A stretch of DNA of 64,000 nt from Diphasiastrum complanatum (taxonomy: Eukaryota > Streptophyta > Lycopodiopsida > Lycopodiales > Lycopodiaceae): positions 20,134,410 to 20,198,409 of the forward strand of contig CM055110.1 in the NCBI GenBank assembly GCA_029204225.1, written 5' to 3'. The notes beneath the pieces were generated by a model that saw only the letters and a list, made by a program, of their open reading frames with translations, searched no databases and had not been told where the DNA came from. A program made the translations under genes and the position numbers. Positions 1 to 11,574 of this stretch are shown piece by piece (within the stretch, counting starts at the first letter, position 1; each line of letters opens with the position of its first letter).

Positions 1-321
1 AAACAAGTTCATTGGAGTTGAAAAGATTGTTGTGTACAAATTTTTCCACGACGACATATTTCCAAGGCAATGCAAAGATGAAAATAAGCGTTGATTTGTG
101 TTTAAAATGTCTACAACAAAACCAGCACTAGGTGTTGACTTGTCAACCGGATGGCATCCACAAGAGATGGTGACTTGAAAAGGTCATAGGTTTGCTTCGA
201 CCAAGCGTGTACAAGGGTGGACAACTATGGCACCACATGTATATGTGCCAAGGTAATGCATTTATGCATCTTATATATCTGTGCTATCCACTTATGATAA
301 CCATGTAGTCTTTCACAGTCT

Positions 322-780
322 ATGGATGCAATTTTATGCCCTAAGATGTTTTGCAAAAAATCTATTCACAATTATTTATTTATTAACAATGTTCAAGAAC
401 TCATGACAATCGCAACTTGCGAGATGAAAGAAGAAGACATAGAGGCACAAGTACTATTTTGGAGGATGCTAAACATTACAATAGCTCAAAAGGGCTTCAA
501 AGCCTGACTTTCATGGTTTCATGGCAGATGAAGCACAAGGCAAACTGGAGAGCCATTCGTATAGTATATAATTGGAGGAACTAAACATGTCTTGCACGGT
601 TGAGAGCGATCTTGTCTCTTCCATTGAGAACAAAGTCTTTGAATACACATCACTCAATATATATTCAAACAATATCAAGATGAACACAAGATAAATATCG
701 AAAGTGAAAGAATGCAACAACAACATATGAAGCTTCGTCTCAATTCATATTTATTAGAGTGTGGTAGGCGAGTGGAAAGG
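322..780 (+). pseudogene. Decayed transposase-like fragment (MULE-like?)
   Basis: The first frame (322-507) reads about 61 residues including CKKSIHNYLF and MKEEDIEAQVLFWRML. After a frame change it continues with DFHGFMADEAQ and NWRAIRIVYN, then a degraded stretch resembling a CLFHW-type segment. The GFMAD.AQ.NW...R.VY pattern is one I associate with transposase-like proteins that are repeated in plant genomes, but I cannot name the superfamily with certainty. At least two frame changes and stops show that it is not functional. No terminal repeats were found. A Mutator-like element is the best guess. An unclassified repeat-borne host gene fragment is also possible. Confidence 0.4.
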
Positions 781-932
781 TAACAGATGCCAATTTACCT
801 ACAATGGATAGCTGGTTGAGTTGGTGGAATGTATGCTATGCACACTAAAGATATCTTCTAATTGGAATAAGATGTTTTTATCAAATATCATGGTCTTCTA
901 TAAGTTGATGTATTGTTTATCATTTTTTTAAG

Positions 933-1050
933 ATTGATTCAAGTCAGCGACATTACAGACATCTCCAATACACTTCTAACCAATTTTTTTTTAACATTGA
1001 TTTCAGGCCAGTGACATTATAGACATCTCCAATACACTTCTAACCAATTC
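933..1050. repeat. Two-copy tandem repeat, about 54-bp unit
   Basis: Positions 933-986 and 997-1050 are near-identical direct copies. Both contain GACATCTCCAATACACTTCT followed by AACCAATT. A T-rich spacer separates them. The repeat is non-coding. Confidence 0.8.
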
Positions 1051-1059
1051 GATTGAAGT

Positions 1060-2139
1060 TAAAACATTCTAGTTGGTTGGCATGTGAGGCTATTAAATCG
1101 CATATTAGCCTTTGTGACGCTGCAGGTACTGATTTACAAGTGCGCTATTGCAAAGCACCAACCCATACACTTTTGTGCAAGGCAAGCATATTGGACCTGG
1201 CCTAGTTTTGGAGGCTCTTACTGACAGAGCCACATCTAGAACCAATGCCACACCTAGCCCATCTATAGCAAAAAGTGGTCTCTGATGTAGTTGGTGGGGA
1301 CACCAATGAACAATAAACCAAGCTCATCAGATGATCGAATCACTACTCATAGAAAAAAAAATCCAACCATTTTTGTAGATGTTAAAGACAACAGTTCTCA
1401 TAGGCCAGAATATGTAAATGTGAATAGGCCTCGACAACATGGCTGTAGACGTTTGCAATTTCTTGATGTAGAGCCTATAAAGGTGGAGGCTATAGCGAAG
1501 AAACAAACGTTTCAAGGAGGATCTACAACAAGCACATTGAATATTGTAAAGAAGACATATGTACATGACACACTTTGGGCGATACGTAGAATCAACCAAG
1601 ATGCAAAGTCAAGTGTATGGGATGGCTAGGAACTCAAACGGGAAAGGTGCCGAAGCAAATAAATAAATATTTCAATGGGCACTTTAGCCCCTTGTTTTTG
1701 GGAATGCGTGAATGTAGTGGTTAAAACAAAATAGTTCATATGATTTGTAATGATAGCGTGGACCACACATGGAGACCATGGTCCATCAAGTTGCTTGTGA
1801 ACAATTTGAACTACCTTCCGATATGGCCAAATACAAATGGGCAGTAGACTTTACGATTACTTGATGTACGAGCCTATAATTGTGGAGGGCGATAAGAGGA
1901 AGAAAACAAACATTTCAAGGAGGAGTGTGGTTAAATCTCCAGGAGACTGGGAAGACTCCTCCGGTCATGGAGGGCCTGTCGAAGAAGCGCTTCCTAGAGA
2001 AATCCTATCGGAAAATGAACTATGATAGAGCCTGGGAAGCCTGGGAAGAGAATAGTAATGGACAAGTCCCTAATCCAAAATTATCTCATAATACCGAAAG
2101 GCAATTTTAAAAATTAAAAATATGGATGATTAATCAGAA
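1060..2139 (+). other. Anonymous region with a duplicated 60-bp block
   Basis: This stretch has no recognisable gene. An open frame at 1291-1629 (112 residues) has no family signature. A block at 1462-1521 recurs in diverged form at 1860-1923; both copies carry CTTGATGTA, GAGCCTATAA and TTTCAAGGAGGA. The second copy lies just before the Gypsy gag fossil, so both may be pieces of retrotransposon sequence. That link is inference. Confidence 0.4.
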
Positions 2140-3300
2140 ATATCAGAGGGTTTGTCCGTGGCCTCAAAGATGAATATGAAGTAAAGGTCTAGAGAAACTC
2201 GCCTACGACCCTTGAGCAAGCTCTCAGATATGCTCAAATCTGTGATGATTCAGTGGGTAGGAAGAGGGCGAGACAGCAGCCCCTTTCTGAGCAGCCTCCT
2301 CAAAAAGACTTTCAATTTAAAAAGATATTTTTAAAACAAAAGGAAGAAGATAAAGTAAAAGGTGAAGCTCCTCAGAAACGCCCATCACTCATGCCCTTAA
2401 AACCAAAAGATTTTGAGAAAGCCAAACAAGAACGTTTGTGCTTTGTGTGCATGGGCAAGGGACACACAGTCAGACAGTGTCCCAAGAGACCTTTCACTAA
2501 GAGAGATAAAAAAGATAAGAAACAAGTTCATCTTGTTCAAACTGTAAGTTTCCCCAGTGACTCGGTAGCTTCCGAGATCAAAGTGTATCATGAAAATCAT
2601 TAACACTGTTGTCAGCTAACCTCTGCAATGCTAGCGAGACCCTTTAGTTTTGGGCCACATGACCTAGTACGTATGCATGGGAAAGTTGGTAACCAGTCAG
2701 TAGAGTTGTGGTTGATGATGGGGCAATCCATAATTTCATCAACTACACCCTGGTTAAAAAACTTAAACTTCCAAAAGTACCTAGTCAGCATAGGTACATA
2801 GTTTCACTAGCTAAGGGTGAAGATAAGAAAATCTGGAAAACTATGGTAAGTAACTTAAATCTTGGTATTCAGGGGTACCAAGATGAAATAAACTTTCTGG
2901 AAAAATGCACCTGAATCGCACAGACATTGTTCTCGGAAGAGATTGGCTCTACAGTTTAGGACCTTCCCTCCACAGAAACTATCAGGAGAACACCCTCAGC
3001 TTTCAGCATAAAAGCCGAGAGATCCAGTTGCATGGGGAGCATGACGTTCCCAACAGCCCTATGGTCTGCAGTTCAAAGCTCTGTCAGCTAATCGGAGACG
3101 ACGACCAATAGGTATTCTTATGTGACTTTCAGTTTATTCCTGAAGTTTTTATTTCTAGTTCTATACAGCAGAAAATCAATAAATTAAAAATTTTACTGTC
3201 TAAATTTAAAGATGTTTTTCCTAGAGATTTGCCGCATGGTTTGCCACCTAACAGAGAGGTAGATCATGTAATAAACCTAGTACCAGGTACATGAAAACCC
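2140..3300 (+). pseudogene. Gypsy-type gag-protease-RT fossil
   Basis: The 3' part of gag and the start of pol of a Ty3/Gypsy element. A gag core (LEQALRYAQICDD) runs into a basic nucleocapsid at 2253-2603 with a CCHC zinc knuckle, CFVCMGKGHTVRQC (C-x2-C-x4-H-x4-C). A protease follows: FGPHDLVRMHG, then VDDGAIHNFI, where DDG replaces the usual catalytic D-S/T-G. VLGRDWLYSLG closes the protease near 2930-2960. The start of the RT region ([22 protein letters not shown]) lies near 3200-3260 and the homology then ends. Stops occur near 2190 and between gag and protease. Same lineage as the copy at 48440-50325, which also has FGPHDL.RM followed by a DNG protease motif. No LTR was found next to it. 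Confidence 0.85.
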
Positions 3301-4858
3301 AACACAGCTGCTGTACTGAAGTGCAAAGCACAAACAATGTGTCTATATCATAAAGTATTGCCAACCTCCAAGGGGTCCTTACCTACCCTTAAGATTGGTG
3401 AAAAGAGAGCCCTCTAAAGAATCAGAAGATATTGTTTGGTTGTCTACCTATTCTTGTGGTTCTAGTTCTTCCTCCTGGCCTAATGCATATGTAGTCAGAA
3501 CATTTGATAAGTTTGTTGTTGTTGCTGCCACTGCTTGTTCTCTAGATCAACATATAATTTCCATGGGGTTAGGGCTTTCTGATCTCGACTTTGAAACAAT
3601 TATCCAAGTTGATTAACCTGTTCTTATTTGTTGGCACACCATGTATGCCATTATAGCCAACAAAAATAGGCTCATGAACATAGTCTCTTCTTGTGACCTT
3701 ATGCCTTACCTTTGTGCACTTAGCATATTTTGTACAACATTGTAAACCTTATACCCATTCTCTACATGTTCCTCATCATCTCCACCTTGCCATTTACAAG
3801 CTCCTCTCTTAGCACATTTCATACCTAAGGTAAACTTGTCACTGATGCTTATGCTCAATTCCTTGGTATAACCTGGTGAATATTTATAATGTCTCCTGGT
3901 TGCTAGTGGATGACAATAGTGGGGTTTCTAGATTGTGAGTACCAAACTAATAATCTGAATCAACTATGAGGGGGCTCCATGTTGAGCCATGAAAGTTGTG
4001 GTTGTAGGTCAAAGTCCTTGTCTTTTAGGCAACAATTGGACAAAGGACCCTCTTTCCTACTATAAGATATTCTTGCTTGCTCCAATCATGAAGGCTCTGT
4101 ACTTCTCTAAGTATTTGAGCTACTTAGTTTGTAACTCAATATTACACTCTTGGTGTTTTGTTAATTATAGTATGAATGAAAAACAAATGGAAAACAATAC
4201 GAATGCACGTTTAGGCATGTAGAACTTATCCAATGCTCCTGTAAAAGGGTTGAATCTGTAGTATTTAGGGAATGAAAGTCAAGGAATGAAACAAACATGA
4301 GCACCATCTACACGTGTGTGGAAACTCCCAAGTTAGTTTGGAGAGGATGTAGAACGAGAATTAGGGCCTTCATAGAGTAGTGGCTCATAAGCATCTTTTT
4401 GATACAACTATGAACTTGAATTTAAGCCTTAATGATGCTCTTGCGATCAATTGAACACCATGCAAATGGGACAAATGAGAAAGGCCATAAGGTTGATGTA
4501 TCTCGAGTACTTGTTTTGGGGAACAATCATGATATAAATAGAGCCATGTCATGATGCACTTCAAAACTCCCAATTAAGACCCTTGAATCATATACAAAAT
4601 TTTGTATAAATGTTCATAGTGCACACCATATAGTGAAATTTTTCTTGTGGGAGAAAAGAAATTCCTTATATTATAATTTTCACAAAACTAATATTATTGT
4701 TTACAAATACTTCAAAGAGTATACTCATACCAACAAGTACGAGGCCCAACTCCTAGCTGTGTAGACTGATGAATAAATTTAAGACCAATGAAGGCTATTC
4801 TTATTCTTCAACTTTTTTTCAAGTCTTCTAATGCGCATATATTGTCATGTCCACGACT
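3301..4858. other. Anonymous AT-rich interval
   Basis: I see no gene, RNA or terminal repeat here. Short open frames (for example 3395-3616 and 3989-4222) have no recognisable motifs. The Gypsy homology on the left stops abruptly near 3300, and the right border is the LTR-like repeat starting at 4859. Confidence 0.4.
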
Positions 4859-5127
4859 GATCTCGGATTATTATCTCGTTAGGAGGTCAGTAGGTCTACT
4901 TCGACCCATAATTTAATTATGATTATGAAGAGTTTGGGGCCCTCATGTGTATAAGGTCATAATTAATGGTTGGAGGCCTAAAATGAAGATGGTGCATTTT
5001 CTTGGTCTATCAGCGACTCATGGAGGAACTAGATGATGTGGCCCATCTAGGTTGCAGATGTGTCCAGTGAGGGGTCACAACACACTACTAGTGGTGCATG
5101 GGCCTTGGAGGGTATAAGTATAGCCAT
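4859..5127 (+). repeat. LTR-like repeat, copy 1
   Basis: A block of about 270 bp matches 38224-38490 along nearly its full length. Shared words include GATCTCGGATTATTATCTCG, GGCCCTCATG, GTGGCCCAT, GTGTCCAGTGAGG and GGGTATAAG. The copy at 38 kb runs on into an initiator tRNA-Met type primer-binding site, which identifies the block as LTR. Here homology ends before any such site, so this is a partial LTR. It lies 107 bp left of an oppositely oriented Gypsy pol fossil. Confidence 0.7.
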
Positions 5128-5233
5128 TGGACAAGGTGGGTTTCGAGCGAGCTTGGCCAAGCGAGTTTTTTGGAATGAGATACTCTCCCATTTACCAGCT
5201 GGTATAATGCCTCCAAGTCTTAAGGGCATGGAC

Positions 5234-6060
5234 TATCGAAAAGAGTTCCTTTTCATAGGCACTGTACCTAGTCTGAGAGCTGGCTCGAGTTTTTTACTCT
5301 CGAACGCAATCGGTCGTCCACCCTGAGTTAGCACAGCACCAGCTGCAAAGTCGCTAACATCTGTTTTGACCACAAATGGCTGATTGGGGTCAACGACTTT
5401 TAAAACCGGTGCTGTAGCTAAGGCTGTTTTGAGAGCATCAAAGCTCTCCTGTTGTGCAGACTCCGAAATGAACTTCTTTCCCTTCCCCTTAAAAAGATTT
5501 GTCATAGGAACTATTATCTAAGCATATTCCTTGACAAATCGTCTGTAATATTCTGCCAAACCAAGAAAGATCTGAAGTTCCAAAATATTCTGAGGTCTCA
5601 GCCAACTAAATATGGCTTTAACCTTATTCGGATCCATCTTAATCCCTTCTGCCGAGATAATGTGACCCAAATATGCTACTTCTTCAACGAAGAATTCACA
5701 CTTGGATTCTTTAGCATAAAGTTTATGCTTTCTAAGCAGTCGAAACACCTTTCTGAGGTGTTTTAAATGCTCCTTCCTCGTTTTGTTGTAAACGAGGATG
5801 TCATCTAAAAATACGACTACAAACTCATCCAAGTATGGTCTGAAGACACTGTTCATCAAGGTCATAAAGGTAGCTGGAGCATTTGTGAGCCCAAATGACA
5901 TCACCTTAAACTCATAATGACCGTGACGAGTCCTAAAAACTGTTTTCGGACATCTTCCGACTTTATACGGACTTGATGATATCCCGATCTGAAGTCTATT
6001 TTATTGAAAACTTAGCCCCGTCGAGTTGATCAAACAACTCGTCTGCCCGAGGCATAGGGT
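5234..6060 (-). pseudogene. Gypsy reverse transcriptase / RNase H fossil
   Basis: Reading right to left: an RT palm start (MPRADELFDQLDGAKF, about 6060-6010), a damaged DFRSGYHQV-type stretch, then a clean frame at 5904-5518. That frame has [12 protein letters not shown], the catalytic box [10 protein letters not shown] and the thumb motifs [11 protein letters not shown] and [16 protein letters not shown]. After a stop, 5505-5233 holds the connection and RNase H start: FDALKTALATAPVL, DVSDFAAGAVL and GGRPIAFESKKL. The remaining RNase H and the integrase are missing. Frameshifts between the blocks show it is dead. The order of motifs is the classic Ty3/Gypsy arrangement. Confidence 0.9.
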
Positions 6061-8162
6061 ACTTATTCCTTCATGTAGCATGTCACATTACTTGTAATTG
6101 TGATTCGAACGTGCTTTAAGATATCTGGGTGCTTTGCATTAAGTTTAGGTACGTGATTGAGTGCTCAATGTTTGAAATGCTATGAATCTTATGGTAGTCA
6201 ATATAGCCAGTTTAGTAACTATAGTTGTAATGTACTCAAGATGTTCATTAAGTGTTGAATTATGTTTAGCATGTGAACCTGCTAAATTGTTGCTTGCATG
6301 AGTTTCAATATGCCCACCTCATCCCTGAACCTTTACTTGATATAGTAGACCACCAGTGATAAAGAAAGCCTTCAAAGATTTCATGCTCTGTTCCAAGCAT
6401 TGGGTAGACCTGCAGCAATGGCTGGGAACTATAACCAGTATCAGAGTCCAGAGGAAGTTAGATTTGACTTCTGCAAATGCTTCGCCCACCTCTCAAACAA
6501 ACAAGAGAGGAAAAAGCCAGAATATACTCTAAGAGTTACCCTACATGCACGGAATTGATCCCCGGAGAAATTAACATCAATTGACACAATTTGAAGAATG
6601 AATTGAGGCATACACGAGTTTCTAGATTCAAATGGACAGCATTTATCTTGTGTATGTCTGTAGATGCAAGCACAGGCACATGCACACACATGCACATGTG
6701 CATGATCTAGCATTATGAACAAACGTTTCCCCTATTGATTCCCTTCCAGCCAATGAAAATCAGCTCCAAACTTTGCAAGAACCAACTTACAACATATAGG
6801 GCATAGCAGAGATGGTCGAAATCTGAAACACACTGATCAGAGAAACTTTCAGGAGAAGACCATTCACACTATGCCAATGCTGAAAACAGTTGATGTGTCA
6901 TGGGCCCATAACATCTCATGGAGAACGACCTGCTCTGATAGAAACATACGTTTGTGATCAGCAATATGTTGATTTGATACGAACTTCAGCCACGACGGCC
7001 TACGATACTGCTTCAAATGGAACATCTATCATGCTCCTAACAATAAATTAACTCAATGAGAACTCACAAAATGCTTCCAATTGAACCATATGACTAAAAA
7101 CTTCTGTTGATCATACATGAAGCATTCTAAAAGAAGAATCGTGATTATTGAGATGTATAGGATTTTTTTTTCTTGAAAAAACCCTTTCGCCATGTTGATG
7201 TTGGTTTGATCATGTCCTCCAAAGTTGAAAGAATCTGCAAAATACAAGCAGTTTAAAGTACAAGCTTTTTTTGAACCTGCTTTATGAAAAAATTCCCAAA
7301 TTTTGAAATGCATTATTTATCATGTGACATAGCTAGATGCATAACAGTAGCATAAGAATATGCTTCCAAATCCTTTATTATCTGGAGTGTAAAATTAGCC
7401 TTACTAGTATGCTATAAAAAAGTGCCATCTTAAATTCATTTGTGTACTTGGTGTTGTTGACAAAAATCTTAATTCACATTGTTATTCAACCATGATCGTG
7501 AAGTTTTTTATTATTGGCAACATGGACCGAGAGAATGCCTGAGGCAGGCATTAACGAAGAGAAATCTTGCACATTGCAAGAAGGCTTCCATATTTGATCT
7601 TCATGCATTGACTATGCTAAAGAAAACTCCTCCATGCAAGACATCATAAGCATGCACATTCCTTTTCACTAAGAAGAACATATGCATGCATAGAAAAAAT
7701 ATGTGCACTTCAAATTGTCTATTTATGCACAATAAGACTCCATGTTAAGTGCATGTATCTCGCACATGTTTTAGCTAGTATGGCTAACTGATCAACAATT
7801 TACCTCCCACAAATTGCTTATGCTTTTTCTGTAATGAGCAATACAGGGGCAGCGCTGGTTTTCCAGCTCTCTTTTGCACATTATTTTTTCATGCCCTAAC
7901 AGCGATTTACCTGCTACTGGACCTGTGCTGGTTCTATGCCAGATTACGCATACATTTGATATTGTTTTATGTCTTCATTCGGTCGTAAATTAGGCTGTAT
8001 GGACCGCGATCCTTCATAACTAACGTCCAGCGTTGACACTTGTCTTCCTCACTGTACTAACCTGCACGGTTTGGTGTGGTGGGAAGGTGACAGGTACTAG
8101 CCGGATGTCTTGATTCAAAAGGTGTGGTCTTGAGTTGTCAAGAAGAACTATGTGAAATCTTG

Positions 8163-8165
<3 letters not shown>
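6061..8165. other. Anonymous intergenic interval
   Basis: No coding homology, RNA gene or terminal repeats recognised. A CA/TG-rich low-complexity patch lies near 6665-6710. Short open frames at 6441-6722 and 7053-7313 (-) carry no motifs. The right edge is the CT microsatellite in front of LINE copy 1. Confidence 0.4.

Positions 8166-8215
<50 letters not shown>
8166..8215. repeat. (CT)n microsatellite
   Basis: An uninterrupted CT run of 50 bases lies 38 bases upstream of the first ATG of LINE copy 1. It creates spurious repetitive reading frames on both strands. Confidence 0.97.
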
Positions 8216-8218
<3 letters not shown>

Positions 8219-8253
8219 GGTAGCGCCCTCTCTCCACGCTCCACCCACACTCC

Positions 8254-9349
8254 ATGGCCAAGAAGAAAGGGGGGCCCTCGCTCCCCTCCTACGCGTCCCA
8301 CCCAATCGCTGTCTACCCCTCCCTCTCCTACCCCCTCGCTGGCCCTCCCCACCTCACTGCCTGACCTTGCATCGCTGGCCCTTCCCACCCCGTCGCTGCC
8401 TGTCCAGGCCTCGATACCTGCTCCCATCACCTCTATATCTGCACCTACCCCTCCCACCCCCTCGCTGGCTGTCCCTGCTACCTCAATGCTATCTTTGCTG
8501 CCTGCTGAGGCAGCGCTGGATGCCCAGAAGGTACTCACACCCCCACCCACCCCCACTTCTTCCTTGGCCATCTCCTCCCTTCTAGATTCCCCTGCCCCTT
8601 CTCACTATCCCCTCTCATCCCCTAAAGAAGCCTACTCTCCTACCAAGGCATTTGAACAATACCTTCTCTCTTGCATAGAGCAGATTACACTGGAATCTAG
8701 CTATCTAAGGACTGAAATGGGCCAAATGAAGACCACCATACAAGCTATGGCAATCAAGAAGCAAATTTGACGGCCCGAATCATCTCCTTGGAAGAGGCCT
8801 TGAGCAAGAAAGACGAACCAGCCAGCACCGCCAGCACCACCAGCACAAGGATCCAAGAATTGGAGGAACGGATTGAGCAACATAAGGTGGAGACCAAAAC
8901 ATGGGCCTCTCTATTCAATAAAGGCGGTAAAGAAGGTACACGCACTTTCAATAACGTCATCTCAGCCACCTTCTCCGAAGAAGAAATGCGGATATAAATC
9001 TATGAATGTTCGGGTGCGGGGCATTGAAGATACTAAGGCTCCAATCACCGAAGCAACCAGTTTCCTCACGGATACACTTTCCCACCATCCCAATGAAATG
9101 GAAAGAGCGTGGAGAACCAAACGAGATCCATCCACACTCATCATACGGTTCATGGGCATAGAGGAACGGCAAGCTGCCCTTAGGCTACAAGCTCGGCTGA
9201 GAGGTATCCTTATTTTCGTGGACGATGATCTAACACCGATGCAAGTTGCCGAAAGGAAGAGAATTTTCAGCGAAGCCAAAGCATTGGGCAAAAGGGTGGT
9301 CTATCGGGATGGTAAGGCCCGATACATTGACCCTCAAAAATCTGCATAG
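8254..9349 (+). pseudogene. LINE copy 1 ORF1 (RNA-binding, coiled coil)
   Basis: The probable start ATG at 8254 opens with MAKKKGGPSLPS. LINE copy 3 has a similar start (ATGGCCCCAAGAAGAAATGG), which supports this choice. A Pro/Ser/Ala-rich N-terminus is followed by helical segments: SPTKAFEQYLLSCIEQITLE, then, in another frame, EEALSKKDEP and RIQELEERIEQH, a likely coiled coil. A conserved C-terminal part follows at 8990-9349 with MNVRVRGI, IRFMGIEERQAALRLQARL and FVDDDLTPMQVAERKRIF. This layout recalls L1-type ORF1 proteins, which bind element RNA as trimers. The function here is inferred. At least two frameshifts separate the three parts. LINE copy 2 carries the same C-terminal part, with ALNIRVRGI and FMDDDLT. 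Confidence 0.7.
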
Positions 9350-9400
9350 GGATTTGGGCCCCCCGAACTTAGGAGCGGTTCGGGGGCCCTCACAAAAGCA

Positions 9401-10478
9401 TTGCGGTTGAGTTTATGGAACTGCAATGGTATCCATTCTTCAGCCACAGCGGGAGACTTTAGAGATTTTTGTACCACAGGGGATATCCTTATACTTACAG
9501 AGACACATGAGAGTCCTGAGAGAGGACTTCCGTGCATTGAGGGATTTTGTTGGCTTTCTACTTGCAGGGGGAAGACGAGGGCACTGACTAGTCGCGGTTT
9601 AGGTGGTGTTGCTTGCTTATTTCGAGACTTTCTCCAGTCATGGGTCGAGCTAGTACACACTGACGAGCAAGCTCGCTATATATGGATCAGGTTGGATTGC
9701 AGGTTGATGGAGCTAGACCGTGACATATTCATGGCTATCTCCAGAGACACCAGCCTTCACCTCAGAGGACGACTCACCTTTCATCGATATTTCAACAGAC
9801 ATTATTAGATATGAAGATCGCGGACATAATCTTCTAGCGGGAGACTTCAATGCCAGGACTGGGTCTAGGCAAACGGAATTTCACAGAGCAGCAGATGATC
9901 CACAACGGATACATGCACTCGATGGTGATGATCTTGGTCTTATACGGCGATCGGCAGATGCAGCAGGTCCAGTTACAGCATTTGGGGAGCAAATGCGTCA
10001 GTTGGGCGAGGCTCATGGACTAGCCATTTATAATGGCCTTCTTCAGCTGCCAGGCTTTGGTGACCACACTTGCTTCCCACATAGTGCAGGGCATAGCGTC
10101 GTTGACTATTTCATGGGTTCGTCGTCTCTCCTTCACTGCATTTCATCCTTCTTTGTACACCGCACCACTCTTTTTGATCACTCGTATCCCTCCCTCTCTA
10201 TCGATCATCTCCCCATCACACATATTTTCTCTTCGACCCCTACAGTGAAACCCACCTACCACTACACTCCACATAACACACCACTGTACAGAGAAGCCCT
10301 CTCTGATCTCCTTACCTATTTTCCACATGAGCATACTTTAGAGGAGCAGTCCCTCTTTCTTGTCCAGACCATCCACACTGCAGCTTCCATTGCCTTTCCA
10401 TCCCCACGGCCCAAGCACCAGAGACGTAATAGACCCCATAATCCTTGGTATGACCAAGAGTGCATCCACCTCCATTAG
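9401..10478 (+). pseudogene. LINE copy 1 endonuclease domain
   Basis: An exonuclease-endonuclease-phosphatase fold nicks target DNA for target-primed reverse transcription. Visible motifs in order: SLWNCNGIHSS, LILTETHES (catalytic Glu), GLGGVACLF, then after a frameshift near 9720 LLAGDFNARTGSRQTEF (the D-x-N pair), GEAHGLAIYNGL and GHSVVDYFMGS. The expected C-terminal Asp-His pair is seen as FDHSYPSLSIDHLPI. A linker ending NPWYDQEC leads to the RT. The catalytic residues are largely present, but the frame change and a stop at 10478 break the protein. Confidence 0.8.
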
Positions 10479-10511
10479 AACCTCATATGTGCTCACTCCC
10501 ATTTTCCCCAC

Positions 10512-11390
10512 ATGACCAAAACCACATCTCGTGTCTATCGTAGAACCACCAGGAAAAAGAAAATTGTATACGAGATTGGCCAAGGTAAGAAAATGATGGA
10601 TCTCCTCTTCAATTCCTCCTCAGGTTCATTTTGGAAGAAGTTCCTTCCACGGTCACCGCCACCACAAATTACAGACCTCAGCACTTGGGTCACATATGCC
10701 ACATCATTGTACACCATCCCAGATACCCCTCCTCTTCCCACCTCTTGTGTCACGGATACTTCTGCCATATTTACTAACGACCTTATAGAGAAGGCCATCA
10801 CACGACTTCATTCCCATAAAGCCAAAGACATTGATGAGCTAGAGGCTAAACTTCTAAAGTATGCTCCTGACATCCTCTCACCCTTCCTCTCCATTCTATT
10901 CAACCGAGCTGTCCCTCTGATTTTCCATCTCCATGGTCCACAAATCTCATTCACCCAATCCATATAGGCCGGGACCCCATGAAAGTTGACAACTACCGCA
11001 CCATTATGATCAGTCACCTCTTCGCCAAAGTCTATGGTTCTATCCTACAGTCAGAGATTAGTACAAAGATGGATGCCAGATCACTCGATGCGATTGGACA
11101 GGCAGGTTTCAAACCGCGATATACTACATCGGATCATATCTTTACTTTGAGGTCCATCATTGAGGAGGCTAAGGCCAAGAGGGAACGTGTATACTGTTGC
11201 TTTGTGGATTTCCGCAAGGCCTTTGATTCTGTGCCTAGGCATCTATTGATACAAAGACTTCACGATCGGGGCTTTCAGGAGGATACTATACAGGTAGTAG
11301 TAGCATTGTACAGGCGTGCTGTTGGCAGGGTCCGACTATCAGGAGTTATTTCACCGGAGGTGGTTTGTACTATTGAGGTCAAGGGGCCTG
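10512..11390 (+). pseudogene. LINE copy 1 reverse transcriptase, N-terminal half
   Basis: The region 10512-10967 covers the approach to the RT, with SHKAKDIDELEAKLLKY and ILFNRAV. After a short break, 10979-11390 carries the finger and palm motifs: VDNYRTIMISHLFAKVYGSI, IGQAGFKPRYTTSDHIF, VYCCFVDFRKAFDSVPRHLL (the first catalytic Asp, in FVDF) and VALYRRAVGRVRLSG. The frame then runs into poly-T at IEVKG. The box with the YADD catalytic pair is absent, so no polymerase activity is possible. In LINE copy 2 the same region continues to that box. Confidence 0.85.
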
Positions 11391-11574
11391 TATTTTTTTT
11401 TTTTTTTAAATTTTTTTTTTTGGAAAATGCCGGACACGTCCACCCCCGGACGCACCCCTAAGGCGTCCGGACGTGCGCTTTTTTTGCCGGACGCGTCCAC
11501 CCCCAGATGCACCCCTGAGGCGTCCGCGTCCGGACACGGGCGCGGACACGCGTGCGTCCGCGCCCAGGGTCCGC
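11391..11574. repeat. Poly-T tract plus GC-rich palindromic word block
   Basis: A T-rich run (11391-11421) is followed by about 145 bp (11429-11574) built from repeats of GGAC and GTCC words, for example GGACACGTCC, GGACGCGTCC and GCGTCCGCGTCCGGACAC. Two pieces are near-duplicates, each with CACCCCC followed by GCACCCCT and GGCGTCCG. It is strongly GC-rich against AT-rich surroundings and cuts off the LINE RT. Its origin is unknown. It resembles in style the word-built tips at 28 kb and 46.5 kb, but I found no flanking duplication. Confidence 0.6.

Larger units (their letters stand above)
8230..11390 (+). mobile_element. LINE (APE-type non-LTR retrotransposon), copy 1
   Basis: A long but dead LINE reads left to right: ORF1 (8254-9349), an AP-type endonuclease (9401-10478), then the first half of a reverse transcriptase (10512-11390). 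Frames are broken in all three parts. The 3' end is missing: the RT stops inside the segment that should read VKQGCPLSP and is replaced by a poly-T tract and GC-rich palindromic DNA. LINEs normally lose their 5' end on insertion, so this loss of the 3' half must come from a later rearrangement. Related copies lie at 39790-40830 and 55386-58340. The LINE clade is not resolved. Confidence 0.85.
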
